From contig NZ_JANGAD010000009.1 in the NCBI RefSeq assembly GCF_024461735.1, forward strand, positions 1 through 64,000: 64,000 bases of DNA, read 5' to 3'. Every line of letters starts with the position of its first letter. The stretch's first letter is position 1. Source of the stretch: Anaerotignum propionicum (lineage in GTDB: Bacteria; Bacillota; Clostridia; Lachnospirales; Anaerotignaceae). This document shows positions 8,909-18,224 of the stretch, one piece after another. The notes under the pieces were generated by a model, which did not search any database, was not told the DNA's origin, and saw only the letters and a program-made list of their open reading frames with translations. The position numbers and the translations under genes are program-made.

Positions 8909-9271
8909 ATGGACAGCGATATTCTGAAAAACTCTGGCATTGATTATGATAAAGGTGTTGCCCGTTTTCTTGGGGACATACAACTTTATGAAAGTATATT
9001 AATTACCTTTTTGAATGACGATACATTTGAGAAGGGAAAAGCCGCACTGGAAACTGAAAATTATAAAAACTTATATGAATTTGTTCATACGTTAAAAGGG
9101 GTTGCAGGTAATACAGATATGACCACTTTATATCTTACAACAGCAGTATTGAGTGAGTATTTGCGTAAATGTGAGGTTCCTGAAAAAAATATGGTTTACG
9201 AGCTTTTTTGTGGAATGGAAGTGGCATATTATGCTGTAATGAAGGGCATTGCTGCCGCAAAGGAGGCATGA
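8909..9271 (+). CDS. Histidine phosphotransfer (HPt) domain protein
   Basis: A 120-residue all-helical protein with the HPt motif HTLKGVAGN; the phosphorylated histidine is His60. It consists of that domain alone. The gene lies directly before a large response regulator with EAL output, the stop and next start being only seven bases apart. The likely role is to carry phosphate from a hybrid kinase to the REC domain of the downstream protein. No kinase gene is adjacent; the hybrid kinase at 43211-45625 has its own HPt. Confidence 0.88.
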   Translation: MDSDILKNSGIDYDKGVARFLGDIQLYESILITFLNDDTFEKGKAALETENYKNLYEFVHTLKGVAGNTDMTTLYLTTAVLSEYLRKCEVPEKNMVYELFCGMEVAYYAVMKGIAAAKEA

Positions 9272-9278
9272 TCAATCA

Positions 9279-11849
9279 ATGGATGCAGATAGTGGTAAAA
9301 AAACAATTCTAATTGCTGACGATGCTGAGCCAAATCGCTTATTGCTGAAAAAAATATTTGGCGAAGAGTATTATGTGGAGGAGGCTGTAAACGGCGTTGA
9401 GGCCTTGGAAAAGCTGCGACAGTTAAAGGATGTTGCCGTATTAATATTGGATATTGTGATGCCGCTGATGGATGGATTTTGCGTTCTGGAAGAAATGCAG
9501 AAGGATGAGTTATTGCGTACCATTCCTACGGTTGTAATTACAGCCAATAACGAAGAGGACATCCAAATTCGGGCATTATCCTGCGGTGCTACTGATGTTA
9601 TGGCCAAACCCTTCAGCCCTCTTATTATCCTCCACCGTATTAAAAATATTATGGCTCGTAAGGATTCGGAAAAACTTGCAGAGCAGAACCGTGCTTATAG
9701 ACTTGAACTGAAGCTTATGGATACAGACGAAAAGTCAGGTTTATTTAATAAAAATGCATTTCATAGATACACAGCAAAGATGCTTCGGAAAAATGCTGAC
9801 AAAAAGTTTGTTTTAATTCGTTGGGACATTGATAATTTTAAGGTGTTTAACGATTGGTTTGGTACTGAGGTTGGAGACATTTACTTGCAGAAAATTGGTG
9901 ATTTTTTTCGGGAATATAAGGAAAAGAATAATTCTGTCAAGACTTATGCCAGATATGATGCAGATCATTTTGTATGCTGCCAAGAGGCAGAAGGGTTTGA
10001 TCCAGAGGAGATTACGCAAATCATTGATGACTATATGACCCATTTAAAAACAATTGAATTTGAGTATACCCCGCGTGTTGGACTTTATCTGATTAACGAT
10101 CCTTCTCTGGACGTTGCGTTAATGTGTGATAGGGCTTTACTTGCTTTACGCTCAATCAAAGACAGTTATGGAAAGCGCTATGCATGGTTTGATGATTCTA
10201 TGAGAGAGGCACTATTAGAACAACAAGAAATTGTTAACGAGATGGAATTTGCTCTGCGAGATGGGCAGTTTATTACATATTTTCAACCACAATATAATTA
10301 TGAAACAGGCAAAATGATTGGGGCAGAGGCTTTGGTTCGTTGGCAGCACCCAAGAAAAGGAATGATTTTACCCAGTAAGTTTATTCCTTTGTTTGAACGT
10401 AATGGATTTATCTCTAGGCTGGACGAGTATATGTGGGAGCAGGTTTGTATACAATTAAAAGAATGGCTGAGGAAAGGGCTGAACTTGGTCCCTATTTCTG
10501 TAAATGTCTCTCGCAGAGATATTTATAATCCCCACCTAGTGGGCAATATTCTCTCCTTGCTTCATGAATATGATTTAAGTCCCGAGATGCTTCATTTAGA
10601 AATAACGGAAAGTGCCTATACCCAAAATGCCGAGCAGTTGGTTAATACAGTGAATCTTTTAAGAACCCATGGTATAGAAGTACATATGGATGATTTTGGT
10701 AGTGGTTATTCCTCCTTAAACATGCTACAAAATGTTCCCGTAGATATTTTAAAGCTGGATATGAGGTTTTTAGGGGGAGATTATAAGGATGAAAGAAGTG
10801 GAAATATTTTAAATGCAGTTGTGCGTATGGCTACCGCATTAAGGCTCCCTGTGCTAGCAGAGGGTGTAGAAACGAAGGCACAAGCGGAATTTTTAAGGAG
10901 CATTGGTTGCTTGCTGATGCAGGGCTACTTATTCTCAAGGCCAATGGCAGTTGAGGATTTTGAAAAGCTATTAGATGGTTCTCAAACTGTTTCAGCATTG
11001 GATAAAAGTTATGTAGAAAGCTTTCAAGGCTCCATTGATTTATTAAGCTTTACATCCCAATCAACCTTACTGTTTAACTGTTTTGTTGGCGGAGCAGCAG
11101 TAGTGGAATATGATGAAAAAGATGAGGCACTGCTAGCCTTAAGAATTAATGACCAATTTCTTCAGGAAATGGGGATAACCAGAGCGGAATACGCAGAGGA
11201 TGGACGAAGTATTTTTTCTTATTATGAAGGAGAAAATAGAGCGCTTATCATTTCTATGTTGGAAGAGGCAGTTCATAGGGGAAAAGAAACATGTTGTGAG
11301 GTGATGCGGAAATCCAAACTGCGCGATATGAAGAATAATTGGTTTAAGCTACGAGCTCGACTCCTTAAGAATAGTGAGAGTAAGCATTTTTTCTATGTGA
11401 CCATGGAAAACATTACCCAATATAAAGTGCAAACGGAAGAAAATGAAAAATTACTGCATTGCCTGAGAGCATTGACCAATCATGTAGATGAAGGGCTTTT
11501 GGTGCTTGAAGCTTCTGAAAATATGAAAATTCTATTTTCAAATGTAAAAATAGCTGAAATGTTTGGCTATACTCAAAAAGAATTTCAGGAGCTATTTGGT
11601 GATGATTTTCTTCTTTCAATTCATCCTGATGACAAAGTTCTGGCTAAAGAAAATATAAACCAGATAATAAGAGCCGGCTGTGGGGATAGTAGGAAAGTTT
11701 ATCGACAAACTTGCAGAAATGGACAATATCAGTGGGTTAGTATAACTGGTTGTGTTGTGGAAACGGAGAAAGACCATATTTGCCTGTGTACCACTATTGA
11801 AAAAGAAGATAATGAAACTGAAAGGTTCTATAGTAAAGGGAATAACTAA
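9279..11849 (+). CDS. Response regulator with REC, degenerate GGDEF, EAL and PAS domains
   Basis: An 856-residue cytosolic signalling protein. The REC domain (residues about 8-125) has phospho-acceptor Asp58 in LILDIVMP. The GGDEF domain (about 145-290) is degenerate, reading YDADHF in place of GGDEF, so cyclase activity is unlikely. The EAL domain (about 310-560) keeps EALVRWQHP, an NVSRRD stretch and DDFGSGYSSL, so c-di-GMP phosphodiesterase activity is probable. Two PAS-like domains follow. PAS modules after EAL are an unusual order. The start chosen is ATG 9279, preceded by AAAGGAGG inside the HPt gene; a TTG at 9249 would extend it wrongly into that gene. It forms an operon with the HPt gene. 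Confidence 0.9.
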   Translation: MDADSGKKTILIADDAEPNRLLLKKIFGEEYYVEEAVNGVEALEKLRQLKDVAVLILDIVMPLMDGFCVLEEMQKDELLRTIPTVVITANNEEDIQIRALSCGATDVMAKPFSPLIILHRIKNIMARKDSEKLAEQNRAYRLELKLMDTDEKSGLFNKNAFHRYTAKMLRKNADKKFVLIRWDIDNFKVFNDWFGTEVGDIYLQKIGDFFREYKEKNNSVKTYARYDADHFVCCQEAEGFDPEEITQIIDDYMTHLKTIEFEYTPRVGLYLINDPSLDVALMCDRALLALRSIKDSYGKRYAWFDDSMREALLEQQEIVNEMEFALRDGQFITYFQPQYNYETGKMIGAEALVRWQHPRKGMILPSKFIPLFERNGFISRLDEYMWEQVCIQLKEWLRKGLNLVPISVNVSRRDIYNPHLVGNILSLLHEYDLSPEMLHLEITESAYTQNAEQLVNTVNLLRTHGIEVHMDDFGSGYSSLNMLQNVPVDILKLDMRFLGGDYKDERSGNILNAVVRMATALRLPVLAEGVETKAQAEFLRSIGCLLMQGYLFSRPMAVEDFEKLLDGSQTVSALDKSYVESFQGSIDLLSFTSQSTLLFNCFVGGAAVVEYDEKDEALLALRINDQFLQEMGITRAEYAEDGRSIFSYYEGENRALIISMLEEAVHRGKETCCEVMRKSKLRDMKNNWFKLRARLLKNSESKHFFYVTMENITQYKVQTEENEKLLHCLRALTNHVDEGLLVLEASENMKILFSNVKIAEMFGYTQKEFQELFGDDFLLSIHPDDKVLAKENINQIIRAGCGDSRKVYRQTCRNGQYQWVSITGCVVETEKDHICLCTTIEKEDNETERFYSKGNN

Positions 11850-11891
11850 TTTAATTAAAAGTCTTTTATTAGAATAAGGTAAGCATTTATT

Positions 11892-11920
11892 AAGTCAGCG
11901 CTAATTTAGTGCTGACTTTT
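11892..11920 (+). terminator. Rho-independent terminator
   Basis: AAGTCAGCGCTAA pairs with TTAGTGCTGACTT with one G-T wobble, followed by TT and a T-rich stretch. It ends the HPt/EAL operon. Confidence 0.85.
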
Positions 11921-12223
11921 ATCTTTTCTTTTTTTGATAGTAGAATTAGTAAGCCGGAAAGGAAACTGGGAAGACAAATAGGGTGAAACTTATTAGATAA
12001 ATGAATAATTGGTTTTCCATTTTTTTATCATCAATTCTTTATAAAAAATATGCCTTAAAGTTACTAATAAATATGTCAAACTGAAATTATAATTTGATTT
12101 AGTGGTCAATTTTGTAAAAAACAATGCAAATTTTGGCATATTGTAATTTTAGGCTAAAAAAGTGTTATTCTTTTCTTGTACAAATTATTCCAACTATTCT
12201 TAAAGAAATGGGGTGTTTTTTTT
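11921..12223. other. agrD upstream region
   Basis: About 300 AT-rich bases without a gene. It contains loosely repeated ATTTTG-type elements (GTCAATTTTG, CAAATTTTGG, GTAATTTTAGG, around 12108-12155) that could be LytTR regulator sites, but the match is too loose to call. A weak promoter (TTGTAA-N18-TTATTC) ends just before agrD. Confidence 0.35.
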
Positions 12224-12379
12224 ATGAAAAAAGGAACAAATAAAGTATGTACGGAACTATGGAAGGTGATTGCCTCTTTGGCGATGGTGATTACAACTAT
12301 ATCGGTTAATATAACCTGTATGTTTGAATATTACCAACCTAAACTACCTCAAGGGAGTGAAAAGTTGAGAAGAGAATAA
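12224..12379 (+). CDS. agrD: AgrD-type cyclic lactone autoinducer pro-peptide
   Basis: A 51-residue precursor. It has an amphipathic/hydrophobic N-terminal leader (ELWKVIASLAMVITTISV), a core with Cys32 followed by MFEY, and the conserved C-terminal recognition tail YQPKLPQG. By analogy with characterised AgrD peptides, the mature signal would be a five-membered thiolactone ring from Cys32 to Tyr36, with a short N-terminal tail. The ATG at 12224 lies behind a GGGGTG site; an upstream TTG at 12176 is less likely. agrB follows 32 nt downstream. Confidence 0.85.
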   Translation: MKKGTNKVCTELWKVIASLAMVITTISVNITCMFEYYQPKLPQGSEKLRRE

Positions 12380-12411
12380 AATTAAAAGTGTACTGTTCGG
12401 GGTGATTGCAC

Positions 12412-13008
12412 ATGACTGAGAAATTGATGGATGGAATTTGGAAACAAATGCAGCTATCAAAAGGGCTGCAGGAAGACGATAAGGATATTTATTTATTCGG
12501 CGTTTACCAGGGTGCGATTTTACTGTTGAATATTTGTACAGCTCTGCTCATTGGGGTCGCCCTGAACATGCTTCTTGAAATAGTTATTTACTTGATTTGC
12601 TTTCTTCCACTGCGCATTTTTGCAGGAGGGTATCACGCTAAGACACAGCTTAGGTGCTATATCATGTCAAGTTTTACAACAGTAATTATTTTGTTAGTAA
12701 TTCAATTTTTACAGCAACAAGAAAGTATATGGGAGTTCTTGATTTATTTTGTTTCTTTTGGAGTTATTTGGAGATATGCTCCGGTGGCAGATGCGAATAA
12801 GCCGTTGCTGGAGAACGAGCAAGTGAATTATCGGAAAAAGGTTCATAAAGTACTATTGCTTCTAACAGGGATTGCTGCGTTGACATATTTTTTAAGGTTT
12901 GACATTATCACCACAGTAATAGAAGTATCGGTATGCTTTCTTTCAGTTATTTTACTTATGGGAATTTATAAAAACAAAACACATTGTACAGACATAGAAG
13001 AATTATAA
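12412..13008 (+). CDS. agrB: AgrB-type accessory gene regulator peptidase
   Basis: A 198-residue polytopic membrane cysteine protease that cleaves and cyclises AgrD. The catalytic pair is visible as His75 and Cys82 in IFAGGYHAKTQLRCYIMS, flanked by several hydrophobic segments. ATG 12412 has CGGGGTG seven bases upstream and is preferred to the TTG at 12406. The gene order agrD-agrB is reversed compared with staphylococcal agrBDCA, and the sensor/regulator pair lies downstream on the other strand. Confidence 0.92.
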   Translation: MTEKLMDGIWKQMQLSKGLQEDDKDIYLFGVYQGAILLLNICTALLIGVALNMLLEIVIYLICFLPLRIFAGGYHAKTQLRCYIMSSFTTVIILLVIQFLQQQESIWEFLIYFVSFGVIWRYAPVADANKPLLENEQVNYRKKVHKVLLLLTGIAALTYFLRFDIITTVIEVSVCFLSVILLMGIYKNKTHCTDIEEL

Positions 13009-13147
13009 TGTAATAAATAAAAAGAAAGGTAGCTATTTAATTAAAATCTGAAATGCAGGCACATCGGGGGATAGTTGTTTGTTTGGGTTTGGTTTAGTAG
13101 TATAGTAACAGGGTAGGAAATAAGTTTTAATATGTCACGAAAAAAAA

Positions 13148-13173
13148 CTGGCACAGGACTAGGACTGTACCAG
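13148..13173. terminator. Hairpin between convergent agrB and agrC
   Basis: CTGGCACAG pairs with CTGTACCAG with one mismatch. Seven A bases lie on the left, giving a U-run for minus-strand transcripts; a short CTTT lies on the right. Probable shared terminator. Confidence 0.6.
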
Positions 13174-13307
13174 CTTTAGGCAATACTTTTTTGTGGCACC
13201 TACACTTATATCAAATAACAAGGATTGCAATATCATATGTTAACAAGAACTGAATAATTTAATATCAACAGATGATAGTAGAAAGTCGGATATTAAACTA
13301 GAAATTT

Positions 13308-14579
13308 TTATACATACATAACTATCTCTACGTCAAAATAGTTTTCTTCGGTAAGAATGGTTAGGATACCACTGTATTTTTCAACAATTCTTTTTACATT
13401 GCTTAAACCAATACCATGGGGTTCATTGGATTCTTTTTTCGTGCTGAAAAATGTATTACCTTTCTTTTTGATCTCCCCAATGAAAGAGTTTCTAATATGT
13501 AAAAGAATTGTCCCTCGATCATAAACAAAATCCATTCGGAAAAAGCCATTTTCCTGTTCTTGTAATGCTCTGATTGCATTGTCAAGTAGGTTTCCTAATA
13601 TAACAATCTCATCAAAAGCATGAATATTTATATTCTGCGGGATATTAATATTTAGCTCTACTTTTACGCCTAAATCATATAGAGTTTGTAGCTTATAGTT
13701 AATCAAACCATCTAAGGACTCATTTCCTGTCATCACAAATTCTGATTTCATTTCAATTTTTTCTTCTAAAGCTTGAAAATATTCTTTAAAGTTTTCTGTA
13801 TTACAATTTGACGATAATTCTTTTATAGCAATTAGATGATTCTTGAAATCATGTTGCAGCCTTTTCATGTTGTCTTCAGCCGTACGTATCACAAGGAGTT
13901 GCTGATTGTAAGCTTTATTTTGGTGTGATAATGATTGATTTTGCATTTCTACTTCATATTTCTCCACTACTTGTGCGTAGAGATAGAAAAAAGCAATGTT
14001 TATGATGAATAAGCTTGAAATAACGGTAACGTTTACCCATTGTTCATATCCTCCTAATATAAGAGCGATATCCGCTATCGATGATATACATGGAATGATA
14101 GTAATACAGAGCCAATGTAATTTAGGTAGGAATATATCTTCCCGTTCTATAAAAAATCGTCTCATGATTAAAATGATAAAATACAATAAAAAATTGCTCA
14201 TTACATATGTAATTATTTCAATTTTAGGGCTCAAGCCATATAATAAAATTGCCGTTCTTGCTACAATTCCCTCGCAAATTACCCCAATCATAAAAATGGA
14301 GCAGGTTGCAAATATCCTGCGGCCAATGGATGACTTATAGGGGAGGGTCAACACTACAAACAAAACTGCATTGGTAATGACTGTTAGAAGTGGATTTCGT
14401 GCTAATAAATAGACTCCACTATTGATAATAAAATAAAGAAATAATACAGCTGTTTGAGTCCAAGGCTGCCACCTCAGATTTTTTTTGAAGAAGAAAAATT
14501 CAAGAAATAATTTAATGGCAAAAATACGAAAAGCATTGGAAATTAAATAAATCACTTCGTTATAGGAAATCCCTTCCAT
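13308..14579 (-). CDS. agrC: AgrC-like GHKL sensor histidine kinase
   Basis: A 423-residue membrane kinase. The N-terminal half has about six transmembrane segments. It is followed by a dimerisation region with phospho-acceptor histidine in LQHDFKNHLIAI, an N-box NLLDNAIRA, and a G-box near PHGIGLSNVKRIVEKYSG. This is the HPK10/AgrC architecture that senses cyclic peptides. The start lies one base after the agrA stop, and its ribosome site AGAGAGG is inside agrA, so the two are co-translated. The likely ligand is the peptide encoded at 12224-12379. Confidence 0.88.
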   Translation of the reverse strand: MEGISYNEVIYLISNAFRIFAIKLFLEFFFFKKNLRWQPWTQTAVLFLYFIINSGVYLLARNPLLTVITNAVLFVVLTLPYKSSIGRRIFATCSIFMIGVICEGIVARTAILLYGLSPKIEIITYVMSNFLLYFIILIMRRFFIEREDIFLPKLHWLCITIIPCISSIADIALILGGYEQWVNVTVISSLFIINIAFFYLYAQVVEKYEVEMQNQSLSHQNKAYNQQLLVIRTAEDNMKRLQHDFKNHLIAIKELSSNCNTENFKEYFQALEEKIEMKSEFVMTGNESLDGLINYKLQTLYDLGVKVELNINIPQNINIHAFDEIVILGNLLDNAIRALQEQENGFFRMDFVYDRGTILLHIRNSFIGEIKKKGNTFFSTKKESNEPHGIGLSNVKRIVEKYSGILTILTEENYFDVEIVMYV

Positions 14580-14580
14580 T

Positions 14581-15294
14581 TTATAAAACCTCTCTTTGTA
14601 GTAAATTTAATTGTTTTCTTACTTCTTTTCGATAAATACGGCTAATGGGCAGCTCTTCTGAATTACTCAGTAGAACCCTATCAAACTTGAATTGAATGAC
14701 ACTATGCCTATTTACAATAAAAGATTTGTGAATGCATAAGAAGTCTTCCGATGGTACAATTAAGTCGCTCAATTTTCCATAAAAATAATCCTTTCCATTT
14801 TTCATATGTAAAAATATTTTTTTGCCTTCACTACTAAAATAAAGAATATCTTTAAAAGATACTTTCTTTTCTGTTCTCTCGCTTTTGTAACAGAAGAATT
14901 TTGTTTGTCTACCCTGTAATTCCAACGTTTTTTCAATGATTTTAAAAATCTGGTCTTTTGCTATGGGTTTTATCAAAAAATGAATCGGTCGAACTTGAAA
15001 AAGATCCAAAGCGTAAGAAGATTTAGCAGAAATAAAAGCAATTTGTGTGTTGTCATCTAATAACTCTTCTCGAATATAACGTCCGACATGGATTCCGTTT
15101 ATTTGATCTAATTCAATATCAAGAAAGATTAAGTCATATTTCTCCTTTTCTTTTAAATTTGTGAGTATTTCCTCTCCAGAAAAAAACACTTCTATATCAT
15201 AATCAATCAATTCTGTTGAAAAAAACTCATCAATCTGCTTTTCAATTTGAGTACATAAAAATTTGTTATCATCACAAATAGCAATTCTAAACAT
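14581..15294 (-). CDS. agrA: AgrA-like LytTR response regulator
   Basis: A 237-residue two-domain regulator. The N-terminal REC domain has acidic-pocket CDDN and phospho-acceptor Asp in LIFLDIELD. The C-terminal LytTR DNA-binding domain begins near KVSFKDILYFSSEGKKIFLH and has a CIHKSFIVNRHSV stretch. The ATG at 15294 is favoured because AGGTGGG (complement of 15304-15310) is nine bases upstream; the ATG at 15303 would abut the ribosome site. First gene of the agrA-agrC operon, transcribed away from the invertible unit on its right. Confidence 0.9.
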   Translation of the reverse strand: MFRIAICDDNKFLCTQIEKQIDEFFSTELIDYDIEVFFSGEEILTNLKEKEKYDLIFLDIELDQINGIHVGRYIREELLDDNTQIAFISAKSSYALDLFQVRPIHFLIKPIAKDQIFKIIEKTLELQGRQTKFFCYKSERTEKKVSFKDILYFSSEGKKIFLHMKNGKDYFYGKLSDLIVPSEDFLCIHKSFIVNRHSVIQFKFDRVLLSNSEELPISRIYRKEVRKQLNLLQREVL

Positions 15295-15481
15295 CTCAGC
15301 CATCCCACCTAAAAAATCTGAAAATTTAATAATAATATATTACCATAATTTTAATAATTTTAAAATCAGATAATTAATTTTCGCATTATATCTATTAAAA
15401 GTATAAATGAAATTATTGAAACTTTTGTATTAAAACATAATTTATCATTAAGGTTATAAATCTTTGAATTTATTCAGATTG

Positions 15482-15533
15482 AAAAAGGCGTATTTAACTG
15501 ATTTATGTAAATAGTTCAGTCAATACGCTTTTT
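15482..15533 (-). terminator. Terminator facing the leftward invertible promoter
   Basis: A long stem, GCGTATTTAACTGA (15488-15501) with TCAGTCAATACGC (15516-15528), has five A/T pairs at each outer edge and a U-run for leftward transcription. No gene ends here: agrA starts to the left and faces away. The only transcript it can stop is that from the promoter inside the unit at 15558-15980. Confidence 0.8.
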
Positions 15534-15557
15534 AGAGCTACAAAAAGACCAAATTTT

Positions 15558-15586
15558 AACGCAGTATAAATAATACTGTGGTGAGG
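15558..15586 (+). repeat. Left inverted repeat of invertible unit 1
   Basis: A 29-bp sequence, AACGCAGTAT-AAATA-ATACTGTGGTGAGG, repeated perfectly in inverted orientation at 15952-15980. Its core is an internal palindrome CAGTAT-N5-ATACTG, as expected for a tyrosine recombinase crossover site with two binding arms. Confidence 0.92.
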
Positions 15587-15612
15587 TATTTTGCCATATT
15601 TTGTCATGTTAT

Positions 15613-15642
15613 ATTATATATCCAATGTTTGTTTATTGTCAA
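15613..15642 (-). promoter_or_regulatory. Outward promoter inside unit 1
   Basis: On the minus strand there is a perfect TTGACA (complement of 15637-15642) and a perfect TATAAT (complement of 15613-15618), 18 bp apart. The start site is expected near 15605, 20 nt inside the left repeat. Confidence 0.85.
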
Positions 15643-15951
15643 TCATCACGTTACAACAATAAAAAACCTTAAATAATAAGTTTTTATGATATATTTCTTT
15701 GGTTTAATTTGAAATTCTGCCAGAACAAAGAGATTACGCCGTCGAAACAAACGTCATGTGAATTTACTATTACTTAGAATACCTTTAAACAACTTAAATG
15801 TAATAGGCACTAAAAAGCCTAGGTGATCCATTTTCGTATCTTTTAACTATCAAGATTATAAATCAATCATATCATTGTCACTATGCAAAGATAAATCGTC
15901 ATTTTCTTGTCATGAGTTATCCTAATTCTATCAAATACAAGGTTTTTTACG

Positions 15952-15980
15952 CCTCACCACAGTATTATTTATACTGCGTT
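15952..15980 (-). repeat. Right inverted repeat of invertible unit 1
   Basis: Exact reverse complement of 15558-15586 over all 29 bases. Identity ends abruptly on both sides, as expected for recombination sites rather than for an ancient duplication. Confidence 0.92.
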
Positions 15981-16266
15981 TTTAAAAAGAGTATTTATGT
16001 ATTCTGACACCTCATCAGGTTGCAGATAGGAGTCTCCTTCTATGATGAGAACATAATGCTTTTTCAAACATACACTATAGAAATTCTAAGTATATGATCG
16101 TAAAACCAAGTTAGAACCATTATTTTTGGAAAGGAGGATATTTGACAAAAAATGACTCTCAATATAAAAAGAGTGGAGAATTTCTTTGTTTATGTATTAA
16201 TGAAATCTAGTGTAAAGAATTGTAAGCTAATTATTTTTAGGAGAATAAAAGAAAGAGGGATATGGA
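15981..16266 (+). other. Leader between unit 1 and the chemoreceptor gene
   Basis: It contains a strong GGAAAGGAGG (about 16128-16137) without a convincing coding frame after it, and a short AAGAGT/ACTCTC repeat pair. No strong consensus promoter seen, consistent with expression depending on unit 1, though an alternative-sigma promoter cannot be excluded. Confidence 0.4.
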
Positions 16267-18063
16267 ATGAAGCAGTGGTTTGAAAATGCGAAGGTATCGA
16301 AAAAGTTAAGCATCGGGTTTCTTCTTACAGTGTTTTTAGGGCTTGTTATTGGCATTGTTGGAATCGGAAACATGCTAAACATGCTCAGTCGCCAACAAAA
16401 AACTTACGATCAGAATACATTGGGAATTGCCTATTCTACGGAGGCAGAAATTTCTTTTAAAGATGTTAGAACTTCCATTAGAGATCTTTATATTTACTAT
16501 GATATAAATAAACAGAAGTATTGCAATGTGATTACAAGTGAAATAAACGAGATTCAAATGCAATTAGATCACTATGCAAGCAGAATTGCCAATGAGCAAG
16601 ATCAGCAGAATTTCGATGTGGCTCAGGAGGCATTTAAAAACTATAAAAGTGTTGCAGATAAAATTGTACAAGCAGCTAATAGCGGCGGTTCTAAGGATTC
16701 TATATTGGTATTAATTAAAGAGGGCGCATCGGTTGGCAATGATACATCCAACGCATTTAATACACTTACAGAATATAATAACTTAGCAGCAAAAGAAACT
16801 TTGGAAAATGAGAAAACCACATCTTGGATCGCAATTATTTTAATGGCTGTGACAATTGTGATATCTGTGATTATAGCAATTCTTATGAGCAAATTTATAT
16901 CCAATATAATCAGCAGACCAATGCAAATGCTAGTTATGGTTGCTGAGCATTTAGCGGTAGGAGATGTTGATGTCTACAATTTAATGTCAGAAGAGGATAA
17001 AAAGGTAAAATACCGAAATGATGAAATCGGTAAGGTCGCACTGGCTTTTAATCAATTAATTCAGGCAAATATTGCGTTAAGTAAAGAGGCTGAAACCGTT
17101 GCCACCGGTGACTTAACAACAACTGTAACAGTACGCTGTGAAAAAGATATTATTGGCAAAGCGTTACGTGACCTAGTTGAAAAGCTGCATAGCTTAATTT
17201 CATCTGTAGCAATTACTTCCGAACAGGTTGATTTTGGTGCAAGGCAGGTTTCTGATGGAGCACAAGCGTTGTCCGCCGGTTCTACAGAACAGGCCGCATC
17301 ATTAGAGGAGTTGACTTCTGCTGTTTCAAATATTTCCGAGCAGGCGGTAAATAATGCTGCCAGTGTACAAAAAGCAGGAGAGTATGTAAATCAGGCTGGT
17401 CGAGGTGTTGTTTCCAGTAGTGAGCAAATGGAGAAGTTAAATCATGCAATGAAGGAGATTAGTCAGTCTTCTTTGCAAATTACAAAGATAACAAAATTAG
17501 TTGAGGATATAGCATTTCAGACGAATATACTTGCATTAAATGCTGCAGTAGAAGCTGCACGTGCGGGAAATGCGGGAAGAGGTTTTGCTGTTGTTGCTGA
17601 TGAAGTTCGAAATCTTGCGGCGAAGTCGGCAGAAGCAGCGAAGCAGACAGCAGATTTGATTCTGAAATCTACAACATTGGTTTCTGAAGGTGAAGCGCTT
17701 GCGGAAAGAACAGTGGGGCTATTGATTGATGTTTCTGAAAAAGCAGCAATGGTGGAAATATCTATACGAGAAATAGAGTCTGCATCATCTTCTCAGGCTG
17801 CTGCAATTGAGCAGATTAACCAGGGGCTTTCTCAGGTATCGGCAGTTATACAGACCAATGCGGCAACATCAGAAGAGAGCTCTGCTGCAAGTGAGGAACT
17901 TGCGGCACAGGCACAAGTTTTAAAGCAAGAAATTACCCACTTTAAATTAACCAGAGAAAAAGAAAGTTATAGCATAAGAGAAAGTGATACATCTTTCTCT
18001 GAAAATCAAGGTGAAGAAACGATTTATTTAAATTCCTTAATCAATGATCACGTGAAATATTAA
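16267..18063 (+). CDS. Methyl-accepting chemotaxis protein with four-helix ligand domain
   Basis: A 598-residue chemoreceptor. The N-terminal transmembrane helix (about 14-36) is followed by a helical extracellular sensor of 4HB_MCP type (about 37-185), a second membrane helix (about 186-208), a HAMP domain (about 210-265), an extra linker and a long signalling coiled coil. The hairpin tip is visible in [21 protein letters not shown] and [15 protein letters not shown]. No C-terminal CheR/CheB tether pentapeptide is seen. ATG 16267 follows AGAGGG. Its neighbourhood is unusual: invertible unit 1 lies upstream and invertible unit 2 downstream, so it may be phase-variable. Confidence 0.95.
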   Translation: MKQWFENAKVSKKLSIGFLLTVFLGLVIGIVGIGNMLNMLSRQQKTYDQNTLGIAYSTEAEISFKDVRTSIRDLYIYYDINKQKYCNVITSEINEIQMQLDHYASRIANEQDQQNFDVAQEAFKNYKSVADKIVQAANSGGSKDSILVLIKEGASVGNDTSNAFNTLTEYNNLAAKETLENEKTTSWIAIILMAVTIVISVIIAILMSKFISNIISRPMQMLVMVAEHLAVGDVDVYNLMSEEDKKVKYRNDEIGKVALAFNQLIQANIALSKEAETVATGDLTTTVTVRCEKDIIGKALRDLVEKLHSLISSVAITSEQVDFGARQVSDGAQALSAGSTEQAASLEELTSAVSNISEQAVNNAASVQKAGEYVNQAGRGVVSSSEQMEKLNHAMKEISQSSLQITKITKLVEDIAFQTNILALNAAVEAARAGNAGRGFAVVADEVRNLAAKSAEAAKQTADLILKSTTLVSEGEALAERTVGLLIDVSEKAAMVEISIREIESASSSQAAAIEQINQGLSQVSAVIQTNAATSEESSAASEELAAQAQVLKQEITHFKLTREKESYSIRESDTSFSENQGEETIYLNSLINDHVKY

Positions 18064-18224
18064 AATAGTGATGTCATAATCTGAAGATATATCCTTGAAT
18101 TGAACGAGTGAAAAAGAGACAAAAATACTTATAAGCAATGAAAGAAAACAAAACACTGATTGCACAGAATAAGTATATTAAATGTAAAATATATGTCTCA
18201 ATTAAGAGGAAAAATAGTGAGCGT

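Larger units (their letters stand above)
15558..15980. mobile_element. Candidate invertible promoter segment (unit 1)
   Basis: A 423-bp non-coding segment bounded by perfect 29-bp inverted repeats. It contains one strong outward promoter near its left end and the motif CGCCGTC-N8-CGTCATG (15737-15758). The layout matches the recombinase-bearing unit at 18288-19739 in repeat arms, promoter orientation, 18-bp spacer and the 95-bp distance from -35 to the motif, but it has no recombinase gene. In the given orientation the promoter reads leftward into a terminator. After inversion its boxes would lie near 15896-15925 and read toward the chemoreceptor gene. Inversion is inferred from structure only. 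Confidence 0.8.

Noticed and set aside
16131..16210. Leader peptide after the strong GGAAAGGAGG before the chemoreceptor gene
   Set aside because: The nearest TTG is too close to the site and the nearest ATG too far; neither frame looks like a protein.
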